Source of the DNA: Aristolochia californica
Lineage: Eukaryota; Streptophyta; Magnoliopsida; Piperales; Aristolochiaceae
Direction: 5' to 3'
Assembly: GCA_029961685.1 (NCBI GenBank)
Contig: JARWKL010000008.1
Coordinates: 12,495,981-12,559,980 of the forward strand
Length of the DNA: 64,000 nt
Shown here: positions 1-12,373 of the stretch, in pieces
Position numbering within the stretch: the stretch's first letter is position 1
Layout: each line of letters starts with the position of its first letter
Program-made: the position numbers and the translations under genes
The notes under the pieces: generated by a model
What the model saw: only the letters and a program-made list of their open reading frames with translations
Told to the model about the DNA's origin: nothing
The model's database searches: none

Positions 1-281
1 CAAAACTGGGAGAGTGAAAAACTTAAGTTTGAAAATAAAAAAATTGAACATCCAAAACGGAAATGCACAAATGCTGAGAGACATAACTCCAAAAAGTTTC
101 TGTGATTTTTTTGGTCCATTTTTTGTAAAATGGGCAAAAAGTGGATTGTTTGGCTCTGGTAAATATCCCACTGCACATTAACTTGAGAATTTTAATTTTT
201 TCTATTCCTTGAAATTTTTGGATAAGTAGGTCACTTGCATCTTCAACATGTTTCTGGCATGCATATCCACCACATTTAAAA
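1..281 (+). repeat. Partial satellite monomer at left window edge
   Basis: The window opens at about consensus position 235, just upstream of the GGGAGAGTGAA segment, and runs to the end of the unit. It carries the A-rich variant GAAAATAAAAAAATTG instead of a pure A-tract. The same variant occurs near 2550, 8153, 12120, 13646 and 60215. The unit is cut by the window edge, not biologically truncated. Confidence 0.93.
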
Positions 282-287
282 CATGTT
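245..287. repeat. Palindrome cluster across the unit junction (example copy)
   Basis: Two copies of the 8-bp palindrome AACATGTT (245-252 and 280-287) lie 35 bp apart start to start, with palindrome GCATGC (257-262) between them and TTTAAA just before the second copy. The arrangement recurs in most units. Because each element is self-complementary, the block could bind dimeric proteins or fold back on itself in several ways. Function unknown. Confidence 0.7.
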
Positions 288-1199
288 AGGAACAATTAGA
301 AATCTCATTCTTATAAAATTCCACCAAGCTATCGGGGGTTGTACTTGTGGAATTTCCCCAACGTGGATAACAAAACTTTGGTGTTCATTTTTAGTGCGTG
401 AAAATAATTTTCTTCACTCACATTTATTATAGTTTTCAAATTCTTTTGCATACATAAACTCTAAAATTTTCATTTTGTTGTGATCTATATTTGCCTTATC
501 TTTTTGTTTACGTGAAAATTGGGAGAGAGAAAAAGTCAAGTTTGAAAAAAAAAAAATTGAACATCCAAAATGGAAATGCACATATGTTGAGAGAGATAAT
601 TCCAAAAAGTATCTGTGATTTTTTAGGTCCGCTTTTTGTAAAATAGGCAAAAAGTGTGTGGTTTGGCTCTGGTAAATATCCCACCGCACGTTAACTTTCG
701 AATTTTATTTTTTTCTACTCCTTGAAATTTTTGGATCATTAGGTCATTTGCATCTTCAACATGTTTTCTACATGCATATCCACCACATTTAAAACATGTT
801 AGGATTAATTAGAAATCTCTATCTTATAAAATTCCACCAAGCTATCAGGGGTTGTACTAGAGGAATTTCTCCAACGTGGATAACAAAACTTTGGTGTTCA
901 TTTTTAGTGCGTGAAAATAATTTTCTTCATTCACATTTGTTATAGTTTTCAAATTGTTTTGGATACATAAACTCTAAAATTTTCATTTTGTTGTGATCTA
1001 TATTTGCCTTATCTTTTTGTTAGCGCGATAATTGGGAGAGCGAAAAACTCAAGTTTGAAAAAAAAAAATAGAACATCCAAAACGGAAATGCACATATGCA
1101 GAGAAAGATAATTCCAAAAAGTATCTGTGATTTTTTAGGTCCGCTTTTTGTAAAATAGGCAAAAAGTGGGTTGTTTGGCTTTGGTAAATATCCCACCGC

Positions 1200-2260
1200 A
1201 TATTAACTTGAGAATTTTAATTTTTTCTACTCGAAATTTTTTTATCATTAGGTCATTTGCATCTTCAACATGTTTCTAGCATGCATATCCACCACATTTA
1301 AAACATGTTAGGATCAAATAGAAATCTATTTCTTATAAAATTCTACCCAGCTATCTTGGGGTTGTACGAGTAGAATTTCCCCATTGTGGATAACAAAACT
1401 TTTGTGTTCATTTTTAGTGTGTGAAAATAATTTTCTTCACTCACATTTATTAAAGTTTTCAAATTCTTTTGCACACATAAACTCTAAAATTTTCATTTTG
1501 TTTACGAGAAAACTGGGAGAGTGAAAAACTCAAGTTTGAACTAAAAAATTGAACATCCAAAATGGAAATGCACAAATGCTGAGAGAGATAATACCATAAA
1601 CTATCTGTGATTTTTTAGGTCAGCTTTTTTTAAAATAAGAAAAAAGTGGGTTTGTTTGGCCCTGGAAAATATCCCACCGCACGTTAACTTGAGAATTTTT
1701 ATTTTTTCTACTCCTCAAAATTTTAGGATCATTAGGTCATTTGCATCTTCAACATGTTTCTGGCATGTATATCCACCACATTTAAAACATGTTAGGATCA
1801 ATAAGAAATCTCTTTCTTATAAAATCCCACCAAGCTCTCTGGGGTTGTACTAATGGAATTTCCCCAACATGGATAACAAAACTTTGGTGTTCATTTTTAG
1901 TGCATAAAAATAATTTTCTTCACACACATTTATTATCATTTTCAAATTCTTTTGCATACATAAACTCTAATATTTACATTTTGTTGTGATCTATATTTGC
2001 CTTATCTTTTTGTTTACGAGAAAATTGGGAGAGTGAAAAACTCAAGTTTGAACAAAAAAATTGAACATCCAACATGGAAATGCACAAATGCTGAGAGAGA
2101 TAATTCCAAAAAGTACCTGCGATTTTTTAGGTCCGCTTTTTGTAAAATAGGCCAAAAGTGGGTTGTTTGGCTTTGGTAAATATCCCACCGCACGTTAACT
2201 TGAGAATTTTAATTATTTCTACTCCCCTAAATTTTTGGATTATTAGGTGATTTGCATGTT
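1200..2260 (+). repeat. Duplicated block, partner at about 14820-15880
   Basis: These two stretches share rare variants in the same order: ATTTTTTTATCATTAGG-type changes, TCTATTTCTTAT, CCCATTGTGG, GAACTAAAAAATTG in place of the A-tract, GGAAAATATCCC, CATGTATATCC, TTATCATTTTC and CTCCCCTAAATTT. The offset is about 13.60-13.63 kb, 27 units. Both also differ from each other, so the duplication is not recent. Confidence 0.7.
1304..1787 (+). repeat. Satellite unit with 27-bp internal deletion (484 bp)
   Basis: Near 1500 the sequence passes directly from ATTTTCATTTTG to TTTACGAG. The 27 bp between two TTTTGTT-like repeats (consensus about 194-220) are missing. The repeats at the junction point to slippage or short-homology deletion. 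Confidence 0.85.
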
Positions 2261-2289
2261 CAACATGTTTCTGGCATGCATATCCACCA
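1788..2289 (+). repeat. Satellite unit with 9-bp junction deletion (502 bp)
   Basis: At 2287-2292 the TTTAAA-containing stretch before the next landmark is lost, so CCAC is joined directly to ATGTTAGG. The right-hand AACATGTT palindrome of the junction cluster becomes CACATGTT in this copy. Confidence 0.8.
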
Positions 2290-4186
2290 CATGTTAGGAT
2301 CAATTAGAAATCTTTTTCTTATAAAATTCCACCAAGCTATCTGGGGTTGTACTAATGGAATTTTCTCAACGTGGATAAAAAACTTTGGTGTTCATTTTAG
2401 TGCCTGAAAATAATTTTATTCCCTCACATTTATTATAGTTTTCAAATTCTTTTGCATAAATAAACTCTAAAATTTTCATTTTGTTGTGATCAATATTTGC
2501 CTTATGTTTTTGTATACGAGAAAACTGGTAGAATGAAAAACTCAAGTTTGAAAATAAAAAAATTGAACATCCTCAATGAAAATGCACAAATGCTGAGAGA
2601 TATAATTCCAAAAAGTATCTATGATTTTTTAGTTCCGCTTTTTGTAAAATAGGCAAAAATTGGGTTGTTTGGCTCTGGTAAATATCCCACCGTACGTTAA
2701 ATTGAGAATTTTAATTTTTCCTACTCCTTGAAATTTTTGGATCATTAGGTCATTTACATCTTCAACATGTTTCTAGCATGCATATCCACCACATTTAATA
2801 CATGTTAGGATCAATAAGAAATCTCTTTATTATAAAATTCCAACAAGCTATCTGGGGTTGTACTAGTGGAATTTCCCGAACGTGGATAACAAAACATTGG
2901 TGTTCATTTTTAGTGCATGAAAATAATTTTCTTCACTCACATTTTTTACAGTTTTCAAATTCTTTTGAATACATAAACAGTAAAATTTTCATTTTGTTGT
3001 GTTCTATATTTGCCTTATCTTTTTGTTTACGAGAAAACTGGGAAAGTGAAAAACTGCAGTTTGAAAAAAAAAAATTTAACATCCAAAATGGAAATACACA
3101 AATACTGAGAGAGATAATTCCAAAAAGTATCAGTGATTTTTTAGGTCAGCTTTTTGTAAAGTAGCCAAAAAGTGGGTTGTTTGGCTCAGGTAAATATCCC
3201 ACCGCACGTTAACTTGAGAATTTTAATTTTTTCTACTCGAAATTTTTGGATCATAAGGTCATTTGCATCTTCAATATGTTTCTGACATGCCTATCCACCA
3301 CATTTAAAACATATCAGGATCAATTAGAAATCTCTTTCTTATAAAATTCCACCAAGCTATCTGGGGTTGTACTAGTGGAATTTACCCAAAGTGGATAACA
3401 AAACTTTGGTGTTCATTTTTAGTGCGTGAAAATAATTTCCATCATTCACATTTATTATAGTATTCAAATTCTTTTGCATACATAAACTCTAAAATTTTCA
3501 TTATGTTGTGATCTATATTTGCCTTTCTTTTTGTTTACGTGAAAACAGGGAGAGAGAAAAACTCAAGTTTGAAAAAAAAAAAATTGACCATCCAAAATTG
3601 AAATGCACAAATGCTGAGAGAGATAATTCCAAAAAGTATCTGTGATTTTTTAGGTCCGCTTTTTGTAAAATAGGCAAAAGTGGGTTGTTTGGCTCTTGTA
3701 AATATCCCACCGCACGTTAACTTGAGAATTTTACTTTTTTTTACTCCTAGAAATTTTTGGATCATTAGGTCATTTGCATCTTCAACATTTTTTTGGCATG
3801 CCAATCCACTACATTTAAATGATGTTAGGATCAATTAGGAATCTCTTTCGTATAAAATTCACCCAGCAATCTTGGGTTGTACTAGTGGAATTTCCCCAAA
3901 GTGGATAACAAAACTTTGGTGTTCATTTTTAGTGTGTTAAAATAATTTTAATCATTCACATTTAATATAATTTTCAAATTCTTTTGCATACATAAACTCT
4001 AAAATTTTTATTTTGTTGTGATCTATATTTGCCTTATCTTTTTGTTTACGAGAAAACAGGGAGAGTGAAAAACTCCAGTTTGAAAAAAAAAATTGAACAT
4101 CCAAAATGGAAATGCACAACTGAGAGAGATAATTCCAAAAAGTATCTACGATTTTTTTGGACCACTTTTATTAAAATAAGCAAAAA

Positions 4187-4217
4187 GTGGGTTGTTTGGC
4201 TCTGGTAAATATCCCAC
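4187..4217. repeat. Dyad 3: GTGGG/CCCAC, 21-nt loop (example copy)
   Basis: A 5-bp perfect inverted repeat flanks a 21-nt loop containing TTTGGCTCTGG. It is present in most units at consensus 371-401 and lies in one of the more G+C-rich parts of the monomer. The arms are short, so it may have no structural meaning. Confidence 0.45.
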
Positions 4218-5299
4218 CGCACGTTAACTTGAGAATTTTAATTTTTTCTACTCCCCTAAATTTTTGGATCATTAGGTCATTTGCATGTTCAACATGTTTC
4301 TGGCAGGCATATCCACCACATTTAAAACATGTTAGGATCAATTAGAAATCTCTTTCTTATAAAATTCCACCAAGCTATCTGGGGTTGTACTAGTGGAATT
4401 TCACCAACGTGGATAAAAAACTTTGGTGTTCATTTTTAGTGCGTCAAAATAATTCTCTTCACTCACATTTATTATAGTTTTCAAATTCTTTCACATACAT
4501 AAACTCTAAAATTTTCATTTTCTTGTGATCTATATTTGCCTTATCTTTTTGTTTACGAGAAAACTGGTAGATTGAAAAACTCAAGTTTGAAAATGAAAAA
4601 AATGGAACAACCAAAATGGAAATGCACAAATGCTAAGAGACATAATTCCAAAAAGTATCTGTGATTTTTTAGGTCCGCTTTTTGTAAAATTGGCAATAAG
4701 TGGGTTGTTTGGCTCTGGTAAAATATCCCACCGCTCGTTAACTTGAGAATTTTAATTTTTTCTACTCCTTGAAATTTTTGGATCATTAGGTTATTTTCAT
4801 CTTCAACATGTTTTTGGCATGCATATCCACCACATTTTAAACTTGTTAGGATCAATTAGAAATCTCTTTCTAATAAAATTCCATCAAGCTATCTGTGGTT
4901 GTACTTGAGGAATTTTCCCAACGTGGATAACAAAACTGTGGTGTTCATTTTTAGTGCATGAAAATAATTTTTTTCACTCACTTTTATTACATTTTTCAAA
5001 TTCTTTTGCATACATAAACTCTAAAATTTTCATTTTGTTGTGATCTATATTTTCCTTATCTTTTTGTTTACGAGGAAACGGGGAGAGTGAACAACTCATG
5101 TTTGAAAAAAAAAATTGAACATCCACAATGGAAATGCACAACTGCTGAGAGAGATAATTCCAATAAGTGTCTGTGATTTTTTAGGTCCACTTTTTGAAAA
5201 AAAGCCAAAAAAGTGGGTTGATTGGCTCTGGTAAATATCCCACCGCACGTTAACTTGAGAATTTTAATTTTTTTTACTCCTAGAAATTTTTGGATCATT

Positions 5300-5700
5300 A
5301 GGTCATTTGCATCTTCAACATTTTTCTCGCATGCCTATCCACTACACTTAAAACATGTTAGGATCAATTAGAAATCTCTTTCTGATAAAATTCCCCAACC
5401 TATCTTGTACTAGTGGAATTTCCCAAAAGTGGATAACAAAACTTTGGTGTTTATTTTTAGTGCGTTATAATAATTTTCATCATTCACATTTATTATAGTT
5501 TTCAAATTCTTTTGCAAACATAAACTCTAAAATTTTCAGTATTTTGTGATCTATATTTGCCTTATCTTTTTGTTTAAGAGAAAACTGGGAGAGTGAAAAG
5601 CTCAAGTTAGAAAAAACAAAATTGAACATCCAAAATGGAAATGCACAAATGCTGAGAGAGATAATTCTAAAATGTATCTGTGATTTTTTAGGTCCGCTTT
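5300..5700 (+). repeat. Duplicated block, partner at about 10270-10690
   Basis: The shared variants are GCCTATCCACTACA, CCAACCTATCTTG, CAAAGTGGATAAC or similar, ATTTTCATCATTCAC and AACAAAATTG in place of the A-tract. The offset is 4974-4983 bp, ten units. A related but less similar copy starts near 3821. Confidence 0.65.
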
Positions 5701-7349
5701 TTGTAAAATAGCAAAAACTGGGTTGTTTGGCTGTAGTAAATATCCCACCGAATGTTAACTTGAGAATTTTAATTTTTTCTACTCGAATTTTTTCGATCAT
5801 TAGGTCATTTGCATCTTATACATGTTTCTGGCATGCATATCCACCACATTCAAAACATGTTAGGATCAATTAGAAATCTCTTTCTTATAAAATTTCACCA
5901 AGCTTTCTTGGGGTTGTACTACTGGAATTTCCCCATCGTGGATAACAAAACTTTGGTGTTCATTTTTAGTGCGAGAAAATAATTTTCTTCACTCACATTT
6001 ATTATAGTTTTCAAATTCTTTTTCATACATAAACTCTAAAATATTCATTTTGTTGTAATCTATATTTGCCTTATCTTTTTGTTTACGAGAAAACTAGGAG
6101 AGTGAAAAACTCAAGTTTGAAAAAAAAAATTTAACATCCAAAATGAAAATGCACAAATGCTGAGAGAGATAATTCCAAAAAGACTCTATGATTTTTTAAG
6201 TTCGCTTTTTTGTATAATAGGCAAAAAGTGGGTTGTTTGGCTCTGGTAAATATCCCACCGTACGTTAACATGAGAATTTTATTTTTTTCTACTCCTTGAA
6301 ATTTTTGGATCATTAGCGCATTTGTGTCTTCAACTTGTTTCTGGCATGCATATCCACCACATTTAAAACATGTTAGGATCAATTAGAAATCTCTTTCTTA
6401 TAAAATTCCACCAAGCTATCTAGGGTTGTACTAGTGGAATTTCCCATACGTGGATAACTAAAGTTTGGTGTTCATTTTTAGTGTGTGAAAATAATTTTCT
6501 TCACTCACATTTATTATAGTTTTGAAATTCTTTTGCATACGTAAACTCTAAAATTTTCATTTTTTTCTGATCTATATTTGCCTTATCTTTTTATTTACGA
6601 GAAAACTGGGAGAGTGAAAAACTCAAATTTAAAAAAAAAAATTGAACATCCAAAATGGAAGTGCACAAATGCTGAGAGAGATAATTCCAAAAAGTATCTG
6701 TGATTTTTTAGGTCCGATTTCTTTAAAATAGGCAAAAAATGGGTTGTGTGGCTCAGCTAAATCTCCCACCGCACGTTAACTTGAGAATTTTAATTTTTTC
6801 TACTCCTTGAAATTTTTGGATCATTAAGTCACTTGCATCTTCAACATGTTTCTGGCATGCATATCCTCCACATTTAAAACATGTTTGGGTCAATTAGAAA
6901 TCTCTTTCTTGTAAAATTCAACCAAGCTATATGGGGTTGTACTAGTGAAATTTCCCCAACGTGGATAAAAAAACTTGGGTGTTCATTTTTAGTGCGCGAA
7001 AATAATTTTCTTTACTCACATTTATTATAGTTTTCAAATTCTTTTGCATACGTAAACTCCAAATTTTCATTTTGTTGTGATCCATATTTGCCTTATCTTT
7101 TTGTTTACGAGAAAATTGGAAGAGAGAAAAACTCAAGTTTGAAAAAAAAAATTGAACATCCAAAATGGAAATAAAAAAATGCTGAGAGATATAATTCCAA
7201 AAAGTATCTGTGATTTTTTACGTCCGCATTTTGTAAAATAGGCAAAAAGTGGGTTGTTTGGGCTCTGGCAAATATCCCACCGCATGTTAACTAGATAATT
7301 TTATTTTTTTCCACTCCTTGAAATTTTTGGATCATTAGGTCATTTGCAT

Positions 7350-8270
7350 CTTCAACATGTTTCTGGCATGCATATCCACCACATTTAAAACATGTTAGGA
7401 TCAATCAGAAATCTCTTTCTTATAAAATTCCACCACGCTATCTGGGGTTGTACTATTGGAACTTCCCCAAAGCGGATAACAGAACTTTGGTGTTCATTTT
7501 TTGTGCGTGAAAATAATTTTATTCATTCACATTTATTATAGTATTCTTATTCTTTTGCATACATGAACTCTAAAATTTTCATTTAGTTGTGATCTATATT
7601 TTGCTTATCCTTTTGTTTACGAGAAAACTGGGAGAGAGAAAAATTCAAGTAAAACAAAAAAATTGAACATCCAAAATGGAAATGAAAAAATGCTGAGAGA
7701 GATAATTCATAAAAGTATCTTTTTATTTTTTAGGTACGTATTTTGAAAAAAAGGCTTTGTTTGGCTCAAGTAAATATCCCACCGCACGTTGACTTAGAAT
7801 TTTAATTTTTTCCACTCCATGAAATTTTTGGATCATTTCGTCATTTTCATCTTCAACATGTTTCTGGCATTGCTTGTCCACCACATTTAAAACATGTTAG
7901 GATCAATTAGAAATCTCTTTCTAAAAAATTCCACCAAGCTATCTAGGGTTGTACTAGTGGAATTTCCCGAACGTGGATAACAAAACTTTGGTGTTTATTT
8001 TTATTGCGTGAAAATAATTCTCTTCACTCACATTTATTATAGTTTTCAAATTCTTTTGCATACATAAACTCTCAAATTTTCATTTTGTTGTGATCTATAT
8101 TTGCCTTATCATTTTGTTTACGAAAAAACTGGGAGAGTGAAAAACTCAAGTTTGAAAATAAAAAAATTGAACATCTAAAATTGAAATGCACAAATGCTGA
8201 GGGACATAATTCCAAAAATTATCTTTGATTTTTTAGGTCCATTTTTTTTAAAATACGCAAAAAGTGGGTT
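7350..8270 (+). repeat. Duplicated block, partner at about 12845-13765
   Basis: The shared variants are CCACGCTATC, GTACTATTGGAA, AAAGCGGATAAC, CATGAACTC, a 9-11-bp loss giving AGGCTTTGTTTGG, CCACTCCATGAAAT, ATTTTCATCTTC, ATAATTCTCTTCAC, TATCATTTT and the GAAAATAAAAAAATTG tract. The offset is constant at 5492-5493 bp over the landmarks at 7391, 7893 and 8405, across 11 units that include the 394-bp one. Confidence 0.8.
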
Positions 8271-8404
8271 GTTTGGCTCTGGTAAATATCCCACCGCACG
8301 TTAACTTGAGAATTTTAATTTTTTCTACTCCTTGAAATTTTTGGATCATTAGGTCATTTGCATCTTCAACATGTTCCTGGCATGCATATCCACCACATTT
8401 AAAA

Positions 8405-8798
8405 CATGTTAGGATCAATTACAAATGAACTCAAGTTTGAAAAAAAAAAAATTCCACCAAACTATCTGGGCTTGTACTAGTGGAATTTCCCCAACGTAGA
8501 TAACAAAACGTTGGTGTTCAATTTCAGTGCGTGAAAATAAATTTCTTCACTCAAATTTATTATAACTTTCAAATTCTTTTGCATACATAAACTTTAAAAT
8601 ATTAATTTTTTTAATCTATATTTGCCTTATCTTTTTTTTTACGAGAAAACTGGAAGAGTGAAAAACTCAAGTTTGAAAAAAAAAATTGAACATCCAAAAT
8701 GGAAATGCACAAGTACTGAGAGAGATAATTCCAAAAAGTATGTTAGGTCATTTGCATTTTCAACATGTTTCTGATATGCATATCTACCACATTTAAAA
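8405..8798 (+). repeat. Strongly shortened satellite unit (394 bp) with misplaced internal segment
   Basis: Two separate events are visible. First, about 116 bp between the two TTAGGTC repeats are gone: near 8737-8745 AAAAAGTATG runs straight into TTAGGTCATTTGC, with a further ~10-bp loss. Second, at about 8426-8450 the expected CTCTTTCTTAT is replaced by GAACTCAAGTTTG followed by a run of A. That is the monomer's own consensus 252-273 segment, placed some 220 bp upstream of its normal position. The lengths agree: 511 minus 116, minus about 10, plus about 9 gives 394. Confidence 0.85.
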
Positions 8799-11700
8799 CA
8801 TGTTAGGATCAATTAGAAATCTCTTTCTTATAAAATTCCACCAAGCTATCTTGGGGTTGTACAAGTGGAATTTCCCCATCGTGGATAACAAAACTTCAGT
8901 GTTCAATATTAGTGCATGAAAATAATTTTATTCACTCAGATTTATGATAGTTTTCAAATTATTTTGCATACAAAACTCTAAAATTTTCATTTTCGTGTGA
9001 TCTATGTTTGCCTTATCTTTTTGTTTACGAGAAAACTGAGAGAGAGAAAAACTCATGTTTGGAAAAAAAAATTGAACATCAGAAATGGAATTACACAAAT
9101 GCTGACAGAGACAATTCAAAAAAGTATCTGTGATTTTTAAGGTCTGCTTTTGGTAAAATAGCCAAAAATTTTGTTGTTTGGCTCTGGTAAATATCCCACC
9201 GCACGTTAACTTGAGAATTTTAATTTTTTCTGGTCCTTGAAATTTTTGGATCATTAGGTCATTTGCATTTTCAACATGTTTCAGGCATGCATATCCACCA
9301 CATTTAAAACATGTTAGGATCAATTAGAAATCTCTTTCATATAAAATTCCACCATGCTATCTTAGGTTGTACTAGTGGAATTCCCCCAATGTGAATAACA
9401 AAACTTTGGTGTTCATTTTTAGTGCGTGAAAATAATTTTCTTCACTCAAATTTATTATAGTTTTCAAATTCTTTTGCAAACATAAAATTTTAAATTTTCA
9501 TTTTGTTGTGATCTATATGTGCCTTATCTTTTTGTTTACGAGAAAACTGGGAGAGTGAAAGACTCAAGTTTGAAAAAAAAATTGAACATCCAAAATGGAA
9601 ATGCACAAATGCTGAGAGAGATAATATCAAAAAGTATCTGCGATTTTTTTGGTCCGGTTTTTGTAAAATAGGCACAAAGTGGGTTGTTTGGCTCTGGTAA
9701 ATATCCCACCGCACGTTAACTTGAGAATTTTAATTTTTTCTACTCCTTGAAATTTTTGGATCATTAGGTCATTTGCATCTTCAACATGTTTCTGGCATGC
9801 ATATCCACCACATTTAAAATATGTTAGGATCAATTAAAAATCTCTTTCTTAAAAAATTCCACCAAGCTATTTGGGGTTGTACTAGTGCAATTTCCCCAAC
9901 GTGGATAACAAAACTTTGCAGTTCATTTTTAGTGCGTGAAAATAATTTTCTTCACTAGCTTTTATTATAGTTTTCAAATTCTTTTGCACACATAAACTCT
10001 AAAATTTTCATTTTGTTGTGATCTATATTTTCCTTATCTTTTTGTTTACGAGAAAACCGGGAGAGTGAAAAGCTCAAGTTTGAAAAAAAAAATTGAACAT
10101 AAAAAATGGAAAGGCACAAATGCTATGAGAGATAATTCCAAAAATTATCAGTGATTTTTTAGGTCCACTTTTTTTAAAATAGCCAAAAAGTGGGTTGTTT
10201 GGCTCTGGTAAATATCCCACCGCACGTAACTTCAGAATTTTAATATTTCTACTCTGGAAACTTTTGGATCATTAGGTCATTTGCATCTTAAACATTTTTC
10301 TGGCATGCCTATCCACTACATTTAAAACATGTTAGGATCAATTAGAAATCTCTTCGTATAAAATTCCACCAACCTATCTTGGGTTGTACTAGTGGAATTT
10401 CCCCAAAGTGGATAACAAAAGTTTGGTGTTCATTTTTAGTGCATTAAAATAATTTTCATCATTCACATTAATTATTGTTTTCAAATTCATTTGCATACAT
10501 AAAATCTAAAATTTTCATTTTGTTGTGATCTATATTTGTCGTATCTTTTTGCTTACGAGAAAACTGGGAGAGTGAAAAACTCAAGTTTGAAAGAACAAAA
10601 TTGAACATCCAAAATGGAAATGCACAAATGCTAAGAGAGATAATTCCAAAGTGTATCTGTGATTTTTTTAGTCCGTTTTTTGTAAAATAGGCAAAAAGTG
10701 GGTTGTTTGGCTCTAGTAAATATCCCGCCGTACGTTAACTTGAGAATTTTAATTTTTTCTACTCCTCGAAATTTTTGGATCATTAGGTCATTTGCATCTT
10801 CAACATGTTTTTGGCATGCATATCCACCACATTTAAAACATGTTAGGATCAATTAGAAATCTCTTTCTTATAAAATTCCCCAAAGCCATCTGAGGTTGTA
10901 CAAGTGGAATTTCCCCAATGTGGATAACAAAACTTTGGTGTTCATTTTTAGTGAGTGAAAATATTTTTCTTCACTCACATTTATTACAGTTTTCAAGTTC
11001 TTTTGCATACATAAACTCTAAAATTTTCATTTTGTAGTGATCTATATTTGGCTTATCTTTTTGTTTACAAGAAAACCGGGAGAATGAAAAACTCAACTTT
11101 GAAAAAAAATAATTGAACATCCAAAATTGAAATGCACAAATGCAGAGAGAGATAATTCCAAAAAGTACCTGTGATTTTTTAGGTCCGCTTTTTGGTAAAT
11201 AGCTAAAAAGTGGGTTGTTTGGCTCTGGTAAATATCCCACCACACGTTAACCTAAGAATTTTAAGTTTTTCTACTCCTTGAAATTTTTGGATCATTAGGT
11301 CATTTGCATCTTCAACTTGTTTCTGGCTTGCATATCCACCACATTTAAAACTTGTTAGGATCAATTAGAAATCTCTTTCTTATAAAATTCCACCAAGCTA
11401 TCAGGGGTTGTACTAGTGAAAATTCCCCAACGTGGATAATAAAACTTTGGTGTTGATTTTTAGTGCGTGAAAATAATTTTATTCACTCACATTTATTATA
11501 GTTTTCAAATTCTTTTGCATACATAAACTCTAAAATTTTCATTTTGTTGTGATCTGTGTTTGCCTTATCTTTTTGTTTATGAGAAAACTGTGAGAGCGAA
11601 AAACTCAAGTTTGAAAAAGAAAAATTGAACATCCAAAACGCAAATGCACAAATGCTGAGAGAGATGATTCCAAAAAGTATTTGTAAATTTTTAGGTTCGC

Positions 11701-11860
11701 TTTTTGTAAAATAGGCAAAATGGGGTTGTTTGGCCCTGGTAAATATCCCACCACACGTTAACTTGAGAATTTTAATTTTTTCTACGCCTTGAAATTTTGG
11801 ATCATTAGGTCATTTGCATCTACAACATGTTTCTGGCATGCCTATCCACCACATTTAAAA

Positions 11861-12373
11861 CATGTTAGGATCAATTAGAAATCTCTTTCTTATAAAATTC
11901 CACCAAGCTATCTGGGGTTGTACTAGTGGAATTTCCCCAACGTGGATAACTAAAGTTTGGTGCTAAATTTTAGTGCGTGAAAATAATTTTCATCACTCAC
12001 ATTTATTATACTTTTCAAATTCTTTTTCATACATAAACTGTAAAATTTTCATTTTGTTGTTATCTATATTTGCCTTATTATTTTGTTTGCGACAAAACTG
12101 GGAGAGTAAAAAACTCAAGTTTGAAAATAAAAAAATTGATCATCCAAAATTGAAAAGCACAAATGCTAAGAGACATAATTCATAAAAGTATCTGTGATTT
12201 TTTAGGTCCGCTTTTTCTAAAATAGGAAAAAAGTGGGTTGTGTGGCTCTACTAAATATCTCTCCGCACGTTAACTTGAGAATTTTAATTTTTTCTACTCC
12301 TTGAAATTTTTGGATAATTAGGTCACTTGCATCTTCAACATGTTTCTGGCATGCTTATCCACCACATTTAAAA
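11861..12373 (+). repeat. Representative full-length satellite monomer (513 bp)
   Basis: This unit shows the standard layout. In consensus coordinates the order is: junction palindrome AACATGTT; dyad 1 (35-43 with 66-74); GTGGATAAC (82-90); dyad 2 (113-121 with 132-140); an AT-rich middle (141-230); GGGAGAGTGAA (240-250); CTCAAGTT (254-261); the A-tract (264-273); CCAAAATGG (282-290); TTAGGTC (340-346); GTGGG/CCCAC (371-375 with 397-401); GTTAAC (407-412); AACTTGAG, which is inverted relative to CTCAAGTT; a second TTAGGTC (456-462); AACATGTT (475-482); GCATGC (487-492); and TTTAAA before the next unit. In this copy the A-tract is replaced by GAAAATAAAAAAATTG, and dyad 1 is perfect. It has no start or stop arrangement suggesting a conserved reading frame. 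Confidence 0.9.
11895..11934. repeat. Dyad 1: 9-bp inverted repeat, 22-nt loop (example copy)
   Basis: AAATTCCAC (11895-11903) and GTGGAATTT (11926-11934) are perfect reverse complements around a 22-nt loop that contains GGGGTTG. The loop ends in CTA, so an ACTAGT hexamer straddles the right arm boundary. The same dyad lies at consensus 35-74 and is intact or nearly so in most units. It could extrude as a cruciform or bind a dimeric protein; neither can be shown from sequence. Confidence 0.8.

Noticed and set aside
4187..4217. RNA polymerase III box A/B-like words (TTTGGCTCTGG, GGTTCGC) suggesting a SINE or tRNA origin
   Set aside because: Box A match is partial, no properly spaced box B exists, and no tRNA fold can be drawn.
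8928..9323. Longest open frame (131 codons, - strand) and some 100 others of 60-120 codons
   Set aside because: They are the same few satellite frames recurring once per unit, in overlapping frames on both strands, ended by frameshifts in the A-tract. They have no conserved start or stop, no recognisable domain and a composition reflecting AT-rich repeats. Not annotated as genes.
11861..12373. Internal ~170-bp or ~255-bp subrepeats within the monomer
   Set aside because: Only short AT-rich words resemble each other (for example AAAATTTTCATTTT and GAATTTTAATTTTT), and GGATCATTAG with GGATCAATTAG. No extended homology by eye; a self dot plot of the consensus would settle it.
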